Below, piece after piece: positions 22,978-30,789 of a stretch of 33,618 bases of DNA. The DNA lies in contig MNEW01000002.1 in NCBI GenBank assembly GCA_001917895.1, positions 8,777-42,394 of the forward strand, in the 5' to 3' direction. Origin of the DNA: Actinobacteria bacterium 13_1_40CM_66_12 (lineage in GTDB: Bacteria > Chloroflexota > Dormibacteria > Dormibacterales > Dormibacteraceae). The first letter of the stretch is position 1; the number at the start of each line of letters is the position of its first letter. A program made the translations under genes and the position numbers. Below the pieces are notes generated by a model, which saw nothing but the letters and a program-made list of their open reading frames with translations, searched no databases and had not been told where the DNA came from.

Positions 22978-23627
22978 CCCGCAAGATCGATCCCCGCCCA
23001 ACGCCGGCCGAGCTCGCTCTCGGCACGCGACTCGTCGCTCGGCGCGACCCCGCCATGGCGCGGCTGATCAAGTCCGTCGGCCCCATGACGCTGCGCGGGC
23101 CGTCAGAGGATTCGTTCGCCGCCCTCGTGCGTTCGATCATGTTTCAGCAGCTCGCGGGTGCGGCCGCGAATGCGATCCACGGTCGCTTCCTCAAGCTGTT
23201 CGCCGACGGCCTCTCGCCCACCGGTGTGCTCGCGCTGCCCGAAGGCGCGATGCGGACGGCCGGCTTGAGCGGCTCCAAAGCGGCTGCGGTCACCGACCTG
23301 GCGCGAAAGGTCGAAGACGGGACGGTCCCTCTTGGGGACGTGGACGCGCTCTCAGACGAAGACCTGATCGCGCGCCTCGTGCAGGTCCGCGGCATCGGCC
23401 CTTGGACGGCCCAGATGTTCCTGATGTTCCAGTTGCGCCGGCTCGACGTCTGGCCGGTCGAGGACTATGGCGTGCGCAAGGGCTGGTCGACCGCGCACCG
23501 GCTGAAGGACACGATCAAGCCGCGCGACCTGCAGGCCGAGGGCGAGCGGTTCCGGCCTTACCGCTCCATCGCCGCGTGGTACTGCTGGCGGGTTGTCGAC
23601 ACGGTCCTGCCTGTCAAGCCGGCCTAG
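22974..23627 (+). CDS. AlkA-like HhH-GPD DNA glycosylase, probable CTG start
   Basis: The helix-hairpin-helix VQVRGIGPWTAQMFLMFQL is followed 24 residues after the first Gly by the catalytic Asp (WPVEDYGVRKGW), so the enzyme should be an active alkylbase glycosylase. The first ATG (23055) would remove a conserved N-terminal helix (PAELALGTRLVARRDPAMARLIKSVGP, about 27 residues before it in frame). No ATG, GTG or TTG lies in frame between that helix and korB. The codon CTG at 22974 overlaps the korB stop as CTGA, like an ATGA coupling, and gives 217 aa. I take CTG as the likely start. Its stop overlaps the convergent kinase by 4 nt. Confidence 0.85.
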   Translation: MTRKIDPRPTPAELALGTRLVARRDPAMARLIKSVGPMTLRGPSEDSFAALVRSIMFQQLAGAAANAIHGRFLKLFADGLSPTGVLALPEGAMRTAGLSGSKAAAVTDLARKVEDGTVPLGDVDALSDEDLIARLVQVRGIGPWTAQMFLMFQLRRLDVWPVEDYGVRKGWSTAHRLKDTIKPRDLQAEGERFRPYRSIAAWYCWRVVDTVLPVKPA

Positions 23628-24283
23628 CGGCCATACCGACGGCGCAGCCGCTCGATCGATTTGTCGCTCATGGGCGGCCAGCCGTATGCATCGAGGAATT
23701 CACGCGCGTGGCCGGGGCCGTAGTTGTACTGCAGCGTCCACACCCCGGCCGCCAGGTCGTCTTGCGGATCGCCGAGACCGGCTCCGCCGAGATCGATGAG
23801 GCCGCTGAGGCGGCCGTCCTTGACGAGCACGTTCGGCAGGCAGTAGTCGCCATGGATCAGCACGTTGCCTTTTCCGGGACGGCCGAATGGACAGCCGGAG
23901 GCGTCGACGGAGTGGATGTCTCTAAGGATCTCGCCCAACCGGCGTGCAACAAGCGAAGGCTCCCAGCCAAGGGACGTGTCGTGAAGCGGCACACCCGGGA
24001 CCGCGCGCGTCAGCAGCCAATCGTCGCCGAACGCCTGGAACAGGCCCAGCACCTCGGGGGCCGGCAGCCGACCCGCCATCCACACCGTGCGGTCGCGCTC
24101 GTCCTCCAGGTCGCGCGCACGCTTCACGTAGACGACCCCAGACTGGCCCTCCAGGCGCCATACCGTGCCGGCCCAGCTCATCCAGGCGAGCTCCTTTTGC
24201 AGCCGGGTGCCGCCCACCGCCACCAGAGCGGCGGCTCGGACGGCGGGTGGCAGCCGCATCGGGGATGAGGATTTGCGCTCCAT
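23624..24283 (-). CDS. Compact aminoglycoside-phosphotransferase-like kinase
   Basis: 219 aa. Kinase motifs of the APH(3') type are clear: Lys54 in VVYVKRA, LRDIHSVDASGCPF, the catalytic loop HGDYCLPN (Asp146, Asn151) and the Mg-binding LIDLGGAGLGDPQDDLA (Asp164). Classical APH(3') enzymes are about 265 aa, and here CPF is followed after only 8 residues by HGDYCLPN, so the helical segment normally between them (about 45 residues) is missing. That segment helps form the substrate pocket, so the substrate may not be an aminoglycoside. Start at ATG 24283, with a second ATG at 24259 possible. It sits between genes of unrelated function, convergent with the glycosylase. Confidence 0.85.
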   Translation of the reverse strand: MERKSSSPMRLPPAVRAAALVAVGGTRLQKELAWMSWAGTVWRLEGQSGVVYVKRARDLEDERDRTVWMAGRLPAPEVLGLFQAFGDDWLLTRAVPGVPLHDTSLGWEPSLVARRLGEILRDIHSVDASGCPFGRPGKGNVLIHGDYCLPNVLVKDGRLSGLIDLGGAGLGDPQDDLAAGVWTLQYNYGPGHAREFLDAYGWPPMSDKSIERLRRRYGR

Positions 24284-24355
24284 CGACTATGTAGGATGAA
24301 GTCTGCGACGCCTGCTCAAGCAAGCAAGCGCTTAACGGCGACGGAGGGTGTGTCA

Positions 24356-26059
24356 ATGGCGGCAACGGTGCTTCCTGAGTCCCCGGATGCGTTCAAAGAC
24401 GCGTCCTGGCAGGAGGTCCTGCCCTTCTACGAGGAACTGGCTGAACGCCCACTCGACGCCACGAACGTCGAGGCATGGCTTGCTGATTGGTCCCGTTTCG
24501 AGTCGCTTCTCTCGGAGGCCGCCGCCCTGGCCAACTTCGCTTACACATGCGACACCGCCGATCCTGACCGAGAGGCGGCGCAGCTTCGCTTTGGGACCCA
24601 GATCTCACCCCGCGCGCAGGAGCAGAGGGTGCGGCTGCAGAGAAGACTGGTCGAGCTGGGTTATGTGCGTCCGGGCATCGAGACCATGCTCCAGCGGTTT
24701 CGCAACCAGATGGAGCTCTTCGACGAGGCGAACGTGCCGCTGTTTGCAGAGCTGTCCGAGCTCGGCACGCAGTGGAACAAGATCAACGGGGCGATGACCG
24801 TCCAGTGGGACGGCGAAGAGAAGACTCCCGCCCAGCTCTTGCCGTTTCTACACTCACTCGACCGCGACGTGCGCGAGCGCGCCTTCAAGCTGCGAGCGCA
24901 GCCGTACATCCAGCAGCGGGACGTGCTGGCCGGCATCTTCGATCGCATGTACGACCTGCGGCAGAAGGTGGCGAGGAATGCCGGCTTCGCCAACTATCGC
25001 GACTTCATTCATCGCGAGAAGAACCGCTTCGACTACACGCCAGAGGACTGCATGCGCTTCCACGTCGCCGTCGAAGAGGCTGTGCTGCCGGCGATCGAGC
25101 GGATCAACGAAAGGCGGCGCCGGCGAATGGGCCTGGGCGCGCTGCGACCGTGGGACATGACCGCGGATCCTTTGGGCAGGCCGCCGCTCCAACCCTTCGA
25201 CGACATCCGAGGCTTCATCGATCGGGCCGCGCCCGTTTTCGCCCACGTCGACCCCGACTTTCGCGACTACTACCAGCTGATGAACGACAACGACCTGCTC
25301 GATCTCGACAACCGGAAGGGCAAGGCTCCAGGCGGCTACTGCCAGACCCTCGCGTTCCGGAAGATGCCGCTGATATTCATGAACGCGGTCGGCGTGGATG
25401 GCGACCTGCGCACGCTGCTGCACGAGTCAGGTCACGCATTCCACGCGGTCGAGGCCTCGCGGCTCCCTCTTCTCTTCCAGCGCCATCCCGGATCAGAGAT
25501 GGCAGAGGTGGCGTCGATGTCGATGGAGCTGCTCGCCTCTCCGTACATCGGGAAAGAGAGCGGCGGCTACTACTCCGAGGACGACGCCAGGCGCTCGCGG
25601 GCGGACCTGCTGGAAGGCATCATCTTTTTCTTTCCGCACTGTGCGTCCGTCGACGCCTTTCAGCACTGGATCTACCTCGACGAGGCCGGTCGGGATGCGA
25701 ACGCGCGGGACCAGAAGTGGCTGGACCTCCGCCGGCGGTTTGAAGGCAAGTCGGTCGACTGGAGCGGCCTCGACAGCGAACGCATCGCCCGCTGGTACCA
25801 GCAGCCCCACTTCTTTGCCAGCCCGTTCTATTACATCGAGTACGGCATCGCGCAGCTCGGCGCGCTGCAGGTGTGGCGCAACAGCTTGCGGGATCCGAAG
25901 GCTGCCGTTCGCCAGTACCGCGAGGCGCTGGCGCTGGGCGCAACGCAGCCGCTGCCTGAGCTCTTCAAAGCCGCGGGCGCAAGGTTGATCTTCGACAGCG
26001 ACGGCATGCGCGAGCTCGTGACGCTGGTCGAGGAGGAGCTCGAAAAGCTCGACGGCTGA
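24356..26059 (+). CDS. pepF: M3 family oligoendopeptidase F-like metallopeptidase
   Basis: 567 aa. The zinc motif HESGH lies at residues 356-360 and the third ligand is probably Glu384 in AEVASMSMELL, 24 residues on, as expected for M3 peptidases. The helical N-terminal half and the C-terminal SPFYYIEYGIAQLGALQVW segment also match. The enzyme cleaves short peptides in the cytoplasm. I start at the ATG at 24356, which has GGAGGG 7 nt upstream; an in-frame ATG at 24296 lacks a good site. Its stop is 1 nt from the stop of the convergent glycosylase. Confidence 0.94.
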   Translation: MAATVLPESPDAFKDASWQEVLPFYEELAERPLDATNVEAWLADWSRFESLLSEAAALANFAYTCDTADPDREAAQLRFGTQISPRAQEQRVRLQRRLVELGYVRPGIETMLQRFRNQMELFDEANVPLFAELSELGTQWNKINGAMTVQWDGEEKTPAQLLPFLHSLDRDVRERAFKLRAQPYIQQRDVLAGIFDRMYDLRQKVARNAGFANYRDFIHREKNRFDYTPEDCMRFHVAVEEAVLPAIERINERRRRRMGLGALRPWDMTADPLGRPPLQPFDDIRGFIDRAAPVFAHVDPDFRDYYQLMNDNDLLDLDNRKGKAPGGYCQTLAFRKMPLIFMNAVGVDGDLRTLLHESGHAFHAVEASRLPLLFQRHPGSEMAEVASMSMELLASPYIGKESGGYYSEDDARRSRADLLEGIIFFFPHCASVDAFQHWIYLDEAGRDANARDQKWLDLRRRFEGKSVDWSGLDSERIARWYQQPHFFASPFYYIEYGIAQLGALQVWRNSLRDPKAAVRQYREALALGATQPLPELFKAAGARLIFDSDGMRELVTLVEEELEKLDG

Positions 26060-26060
26060 G

Positions 26061-26957
26061 TCAGTCCCCGGCGATGTTTCGCAGCGGCATCTTTGGGCCG
26101 TAGCGCGGCGCGGTGATGCCGGCGACGCCGATGAGCCGGATGACTCGCGCCCGGTGTCCCTGGTACGGTTCGAGCAGCTGCAGCATCCGCTCGTCGGTTG
26201 ATCGGGGGACACCTTCGAGCGCGTAAGCGACGGAGTGCGGAAGGTGGTAGTCGCCAACCGGAACGGCGTCGGCGTCGCCGAGCGCAACCTGGGCGACCTT
26301 GGCCGCGGTCCACTGGCCGACTCCAGGAAATGCTTCGAGCCGCCGCCGAGCGGTGGGAAGGTCCATCGACACCGTCTCCTCGAGGCGGGTCGCGCTCCGA
26401 GCGGCCCGGATGATGACCTCGGCCCGCCGCCGCTCGACGCCGAAACGATGGAACGTCCAGTAAGGCGTCCGAGCGAGGACCACGGCTGATGGAGGAACGG
26501 TCAGACCGGGTGGCCCGGGCGCGGGCTCGCCGAGAGCCTGCAAGAGCTCACGGTAAGAGCGATGAGCTTCGACACTCGTCACCTTCTGCGCCAGAACCAC
26601 TGGCACCAGGGCCTCGAAAACCGCCTGGGTCTTGGGCATGCGCAGGCCAGGATGGCGACGGCGAATATCGGCGAGCAGCGGGTGGGTCGGGCTGAAGCCG
26701 GTGTCGTCGTCATCCTCCCCACATAGAGTCGCGGCGCGTCCTGCGGCCCACCGCCCGCCTGGTCCCCATGCTTCCACTTCGACGGCACCATTTGAGTGGT
26801 GTAGGTGAACGGTTGCCGGGCCCTCCGGTGTGAGCGTGGCCCGCCACGCCTCGCCGTCGCGCAAACGCAGCCACGCGCCCTGGCCGATGGGGGCGAGCGT
26901 CAGGACGAGATCAAGCGGCCTGCTCGGCACGAATCGCGTGCGCAGTGGGGAGTCCAA
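26061..26957 (-). CDS. AlkA-like DNA-3-methyladenine glycosylase II
   Basis: 298 aa. An N-terminal AlkA_N-like domain (about 1-100) precedes the HhH-GPD domain. The hairpin FPGVGQWTAAKVAQVAL is followed 24 residues on by catalytic Asp in VPVGDYHLP. It should excise 3-methyladenine and related bases. The start appears to be TTG at 26957, with AGGTGA of the upstream kinase stop region serving as ribosome site, giving a 3-nt gap. It is the second gene of a two-gene unit with the sensor kinase, an unusual partner. Confidence 0.9.
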   Translation of the reverse strand: MDSPLRTRFVPSRPLDLVLTLAPIGQGAWLRLRDGEAWRATLTPEGPATVHLHHSNGAVEVEAWGPGGRWAAGRAATLCGEDDDDTGFSPTHPLLADIRRRHPGLRMPKTQAVFEALVPVVLAQKVTSVEAHRSYRELLQALGEPAPGPPGLTVPPSAVVLARTPYWTFHRFGVERRRAEVIIRAARSATRLEETVSMDLPTARRRLEAFPGVGQWTAAKVAQVALGDADAVPVGDYHLPHSVAYALEGVPRSTDERMLQLLEPYQGHRARVIRLIGVAGITAPRYGPKMPLRNIAGD

Positions 26958-26960
26958 GTG

Positions 26961-28736
26961 TCACCTGATTATCGGAACCTCGAAGGTGAAGGTGCTGCCC
27001 TTGCCCTCGGTCGAGTCGACGGTGAGGTCTCCGTCATGCATGCGCGCGATCTCGCGCGACAGCCAAAGGCCGAGGCCGGTGCCCGCAACGTGCATGGTCG
27101 ATTCATGCTCGATGCGGCCGAATTTCGTAAACAGCTTCGCCTGGTCGGCCGGCGCGATGCCGATGCCCTGGTCGATGACCACGACCCTGGCGGTCTTGCC
27201 GTTTCGGTCGACCAGGACCGTGATCGGTGTCTCCTCTGGCGAATACTTGATCGCGTTGCTGATCAGGTTCCTGACCACGATCTGGAATCGCTCGGCGTCG
27301 ACCTCGGCCTGAATGGGCACCTTCGGCAGGTCGACGTCGAGCTGGCGATCGGCGAGCATCGGTCGCATGCTGTCGATGGCGAGCTCGGTTAGCTCGACGA
27401 TGTCACCCGGCTCCTGACGCAGTCCGAGCCTCCCCTCTTCGAGCCTCGCCGCCTCCAACATCTGCTCGATCATCGAGTTGACTTCATCAGCTTTGGCGAT
27501 GAGCAGCGGAATCACGGACATGGCCTTGGGCGCCAACGCACCGAGCGAGCCGCCTTCCAGCATCGTGAGGTAGCCCTTGATCACAGTCATCGGGCCCCGC
27601 AGCTCATGGGAAGCAATGTTCATGAATTCGGTCTTGGCCTTCTCGAGGTCACCGATCCGCGCGGTCAACGTCACGCGGTCGAGCGCAGCCGCGATGCTGC
27701 TCGAGTACTGGCGTAGCCGGGTCACCTCGTCGTCGCCAAACAGCGGAGTGAAGGAACCGGCCACGATGACCATGGCGCCAACGCCCTGCTGGAAGTCCAG
27801 CGGGATGACGACCGTCGTCTGGCCGCGCCGCGGTGAACGAACCTCGCCGCCTTTCGCATTGGCCGCGGCGGCGGCCGCGATCTCGGTCGCACGCGTCTCG
27901 CTCAGACCACGGGAGGCGAGGATCGACGAGTCCGAATCCACGATGAGGGCGCCGGCGCCACCGACAAGGCGTGTGGCCCATTCCAATGCCCGCTGCGCCT
28001 GCGTGCCGCGGTCTAGGCTGAAGCTGAGAAGGCTGTGCAGCCCCTGCCGCAGCTCCTCCTCCTCGGGTTGACTCCACAGGCGGCGCAACCACGGCGGCGG
28101 ATAGAAGCTGAAAAAGAGCATCGGCACGATGGCGAGAGCCAGCAGATCGAGCGCCAGCTGCGCAACGTCGTTTTGAACCAGGGCGCCACCCAGCGAACCG
28201 AACATGATCACGGCGACGATGCCGGCGTACCCGAGGCTCAGCGCTCGCATTCGCGCCCCCTCGACCGCGGGCCGGCCGCGTGAGGCCAGCCAGAAGGTGG
28301 CGATCGGTTCGACAACACAGAGACCCCAGGTGGTCAGGACGGCCGCCAGGGCGATGGTTTGCACCGGTCCATGAGGCTGCTGGGAGTCGGCCGGAAGCCG
28401 GGCGATGACGGCGACGGCCGCCACCAATACGAGCACAACCGCCACCCAGGCACGCGTGCTCGCTCGGAGCGGGATGAACGAGTCGCGGAACATGAGCAGC
28501 GCCCAACCCGAGAACAGGAAGAGCAGCACGCCCGCGTCGGTAAGGAGGGGCCCGTAGGTTCCTTCTTGCGACAGGCTGGGCGCAACCAGAACCAGTAAGG
28601 TGAGAGACCCGAAAGCCAGCGCGAGATAGCCCCGCCGTCGCTCTCGGTGGCCGAGCCAGTCAGCAAGCATGGCGACCGAAAGGAGCACGAAGGCCACCTC
28701 GATCGCCAGGGGCATGACCGCGAGCAGAACTGTCAC
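26961..28736 (-). CDS. Membrane sensor histidine kinase with GAF-like domain
   Basis: 591 aa. Residues 1-212 hold seven or eight membrane helices. A GAF-like sensor region covers about 235-355. The DHp domain has the phosphorylated His377 in ASHELRGPMTVIKGYL. The ATP-binding domain shows the N box with Asn494 (NLISNAIKYSP), G1 box DQGIGIA (522-528) and GTGLGLWLSREIARMHDGDL near the end. No response regulator is in the window, so it is an orphan kinase here. GTG start at 28736 with TAAAAT 9 nt upstream, so leaderless. It is followed 3 nt later by a DNA glycosylase gene. Confidence 0.94.
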   Translation of the reverse strand: MTVLLAVMPLAIEVAFVLLSVAMLADWLGHRERRRGYLALAFGSLTLLVLVAPSLSQEGTYGPLLTDAGVLLFLFSGWALLMFRDSFIPLRASTRAWVAVVLVLVAAVAVIARLPADSQQPHGPVQTIALAAVLTTWGLCVVEPIATFWLASRGRPAVEGARMRALSLGYAGIVAVIMFGSLGGALVQNDVAQLALDLLALAIVPMLFFSFYPPPWLRRLWSQPEEEELRQGLHSLLSFSLDRGTQAQRALEWATRLVGGAGALIVDSDSSILASRGLSETRATEIAAAAAANAKGGEVRSPRRGQTTVVIPLDFQQGVGAMVIVAGSFTPLFGDDEVTRLRQYSSSIAAALDRVTLTARIGDLEKAKTEFMNIASHELRGPMTVIKGYLTMLEGGSLGALAPKAMSVIPLLIAKADEVNSMIEQMLEAARLEEGRLGLRQEPGDIVELTELAIDSMRPMLADRQLDVDLPKVPIQAEVDAERFQIVVRNLISNAIKYSPEETPITVLVDRNGKTARVVVIDQGIGIAPADQAKLFTKFGRIEHESTMHVAGTGLGLWLSREIARMHDGDLTVDSTEGKGSTFTFEVPIIR

Positions 28737-28745
28737 TGGGCGGAG

Positions 28746-28751
28746 ATTTTA
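28746..28751 (-). promoter_or_regulatory. -10 box of the sensor kinase operon
   Basis: TAAAAT on the minus strand, 9 nt before the GTG at 28736, matches the spacing of a leaderless promoter. No clear -35 is seen. Confidence 0.55.
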
Positions 28752-28795
28752 GGGTGACGACATTTCGACGACAAGAGGAAAAAGAAAATAGTCAA

Positions 28796-29245
28796 ATGAA
28801 GTGGGTAACGCGTAAAAACGCCAGCGTCGACCGCATCGCCTGCCCATGGCTGATCAAGCGCTTCATCGACCCGGACGCCGAGTTCCTGTACGTGCCCGCG
28901 GCCGAAGTGTTGGCGGTTGCCCAGAGAGAGGGAGCCCATCCGTATGACGTCGGCGGGGTCGAGCTGGGCCACGTCGACGGCCGGTGCAGCTTTGAGTCGA
29001 TCCTACTCAAGTACGGCCTGAAGGACCCCGCGCTGGACCGGCTCGCCTTGATCGTTCATGGGGCGGACGTCGCGGCTGACGTCGACATCACCCCGGAGGC
29101 TGCGGGCTTGAAGGCGATCGCGCATGGATTTGCCATGGTCCATGGCGAGGAGGACCATCGCAAGATCGATCTTGAGAGCCCGTTATATGACGCGCTCTAT
29201 GCCTGGTGCCAGCACGAGGTGGCGCGCGTCAAAAAACCAGGCTGA
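28796..29245 (+). CDS. ChrB-domain protein
   Basis: 149 aa from the ATG at 28796 (MKWVTRKNASVDRIACPWLIKRFIDPDAEF), which is the canonical opening of the ChrB C-terminal domain. FHHVDGRCSFESILLKYGL-like and ALIVHGADV segments follow. In chromate-resistance systems this domain is part of ChrB, which regulates or assists ChrA; alone, its role is unclear. The frame is open to a GTG at 28754, but the extra residues are charged and unconserved-looking. No chrA transporter is in the window. Divergent from the sensor kinase with a 59-nt gap. Confidence 0.85.
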   Translation: MKWVTRKNASVDRIACPWLIKRFIDPDAEFLYVPAAEVLAVAQREGAHPYDVGGVELGHVDGRCSFESILLKYGLKDPALDRLALIVHGADVAADVDITPEAAGLKAIAHGFAMVHGEEDHRKIDLESPLYDALYAWCQHEVARVKKPG

Positions 29246-29283
29246 TCGGTTCTGTCCCATGGGTTAGCCCGAGGAGGGTGGCC

Positions 29284-30744
29284 GTGCGGCGTTTCTATTC
29301 GTCAACGATCCTGGCAGCGACGGTTGCTGTGGTGGTGGCATTGGCGCCAGGGGTCAACGCCTTCGCCATAGGCAGCCCCCCTGGGGGCTTCGTCATCCCG
29401 CTCGGCTCGACGGCGAGTTTCACCAACGTCCTGTTCGGGGCGTGCAACAACCTCAGCTGGGGCTATCAGCTGAACGGCGGCGCTAACCACGTCCAGTTCA
29501 CCTTTCCCGGCGGCTGCGGCTCGGGCACGGGCCCAAACGTGACGATCGGGCCTTTCACGACGCCACAGTCGCTCCGCGTCTTTCTTAGCGACAACACCTG
29601 TGGCGCCATCTACTACTCTGACGGACTCCCGGTCGACCACGTGATCGTCTCGGGTTCTAACCCATATTCATTGCGGTGGGCTGACGCCGGCGGATTCTGC
29701 GAGCGCAAGACGACCACCGCCAACAACTTCAGCGGCTGCAACTTCTGCATCGACCTCGCGATCTCCGACCAGGCGATCGCAGCCACCGCCACGAACATCT
29801 CCGCCACGGAAGGCAAGCCGTTCTCAGGCACGGTGGCGACGTTCACCGACACGGACACCAACGCCACCGCGGCCGACTACTCGGCGACCGTCGCCTGGGG
29901 CGACGGCAGCACCTCGACCGGCACTGTGACCGGAAGCGCCGGCTCGTTCTCCGTGTCGGGGAGCCACACCTACGCTGAAGAAGGCACGGACCAGGTCACC
30001 GTGACCATCACCGACGCCGACAATCCGGCCAACTCCGCCACCGCCAAGCCCACGGCCGGGGTCGCGGACGCGGCTTTGACCGCCAGCCCTGCTTGCTCAG
30101 CGACGTTTTCACATTCCTACAGCGGTCTGACGGCGACATTTACGGATGCCGCGAGCCCATCCGGGACGCTGTCGGACTTCTCGGCCAGCATCGATTGGGG
30201 CGATGGAACCTCCACCGCGGGAACGATCACCGGCGCCGGCGGCTCTTACTCGGTTAGTGGCTCACACACGTATGCATCGACCGGCTCGTTCACCATCACG
30301 ACCACCATCACGGACGTGGGCGGCAAGATGGCAACGACGACGTGTGCGACGGTCGGATTCTCCTTTGCGCCTGGAGGCGGCAGCTTCGTCATAAGCGACC
30401 ACAACGCCGCTGTTGGGAGCTCCGTCACGTTTTGGGGCGCGCAGTGGGCGAAGGACAACACGTTGAGCGGCCGGGCCGCGCCCAGGAGCTTCAAAGGCTT
30501 CACTGAAGATCCGCGAACTCCTACCTGCGGCCTCGACTGGTCGACCGACCCGGGCAACTCGACTCCACCACCGTCGGGGCCGCTGCCGGCCTTCATGGGG
30601 GTGATCGTCACAAGCTCGGCGACGAAGACCGGCTCGATCATCTCGGGCAATTCGATTCACATCGTCGTCGTCCAGACCAATGCCGGCTACGCGCCTGACC
30701 CGGGCCACGCTGGCACGGGCAAGGTCGTCGCGGTGGTCTGCTAG
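29284..30744 (+). CDS. Secreted protein with two PKD-like repeats
   Basis: 486 aa. A signal peptide (MRRFYSSTILAATVAVVVALAPGVNA, by pattern) leads a Cys-containing N-terminal domain (about 27-165). Two PKD-like beta domains follow, each with WGDGS/T and the closing VSGSHTYA motif (around 29880-29980 and 30190-30280 in DNA). The C-terminal ~130 residues begin with SVTFWGAQWAKDN and contain a CGLDW segment, a module I know from secreted proteins of similar bacteria but cannot name. PKD-like domains mediate surface binding and adhesion. GAGGAGG at 29271-29277 decides the GTG at 29284 as start. Followed by a strong hairpin. Confidence 0.88.
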   Translation: MRRFYSSTILAATVAVVVALAPGVNAFAIGSPPGGFVIPLGSTASFTNVLFGACNNLSWGYQLNGGANHVQFTFPGGCGSGTGPNVTIGPFTTPQSLRVFLSDNTCGAIYYSDGLPVDHVIVSGSNPYSLRWADAGGFCERKTTTANNFSGCNFCIDLAISDQAIAATATNISATEGKPFSGTVATFTDTDTNATAADYSATVAWGDGSTSTGTVTGSAGSFSVSGSHTYAEEGTDQVTVTITDADNPANSATAKPTAGVADAALTASPACSATFSHSYSGLTATFTDAASPSGTLSDFSASIDWGDGTSTAGTITGAGGSYSVSGSHTYASTGSFTITTTITDVGGKMATTTCATVGFSFAPGGGSFVISDHNAAVGSSVTFWGAQWAKDNTLSGRAAPRSFKGFTEDPRTPTCGLDWSTDPGNSTPPPSGPLPAFMGVIVTSSATKTGSIISGNSIHIVVVQTNAGYAPDPGHAGTGKVVAVVC

Positions 30745-30760
30745 CAAGCGAAGCGGGTCA

Positions 30761-30788
30761 CGGGAGGGGGCGGCGCAGCCCCCTCCCG
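30761..30788. terminator. Bidirectional hairpin terminator
   Basis: An 11-bp perfect stem, CGGGAGGGGGC (30761-30771) and GCCCCCTCCCG (30778-30788), closes a 6-nt loop between the stop codons of two convergent genes. No T-run follows on either side, so termination may be through structure alone or with Rho. Confidence 0.7.
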
Positions 30789-30789
30789 C

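Noticed and set aside
21877..23001. 374-codon minus-strand frame over korB
   Set aside because: Antisense shadow of korB with no domain signature.
24296..24355. Longer start for the M3 peptidase at ATG 24296
   Set aside because: The ATG at 24356 has a strong GGAGGG site at good distance; the upstream 20 residues look non-conserved.
29860..30290. Repeated DNA in the PKD protein gene as a mobile element
   Set aside because: The similarity is between two protein domains (WGDG and SGSHTYA motifs) in one reading frame, with no terminal repeats.
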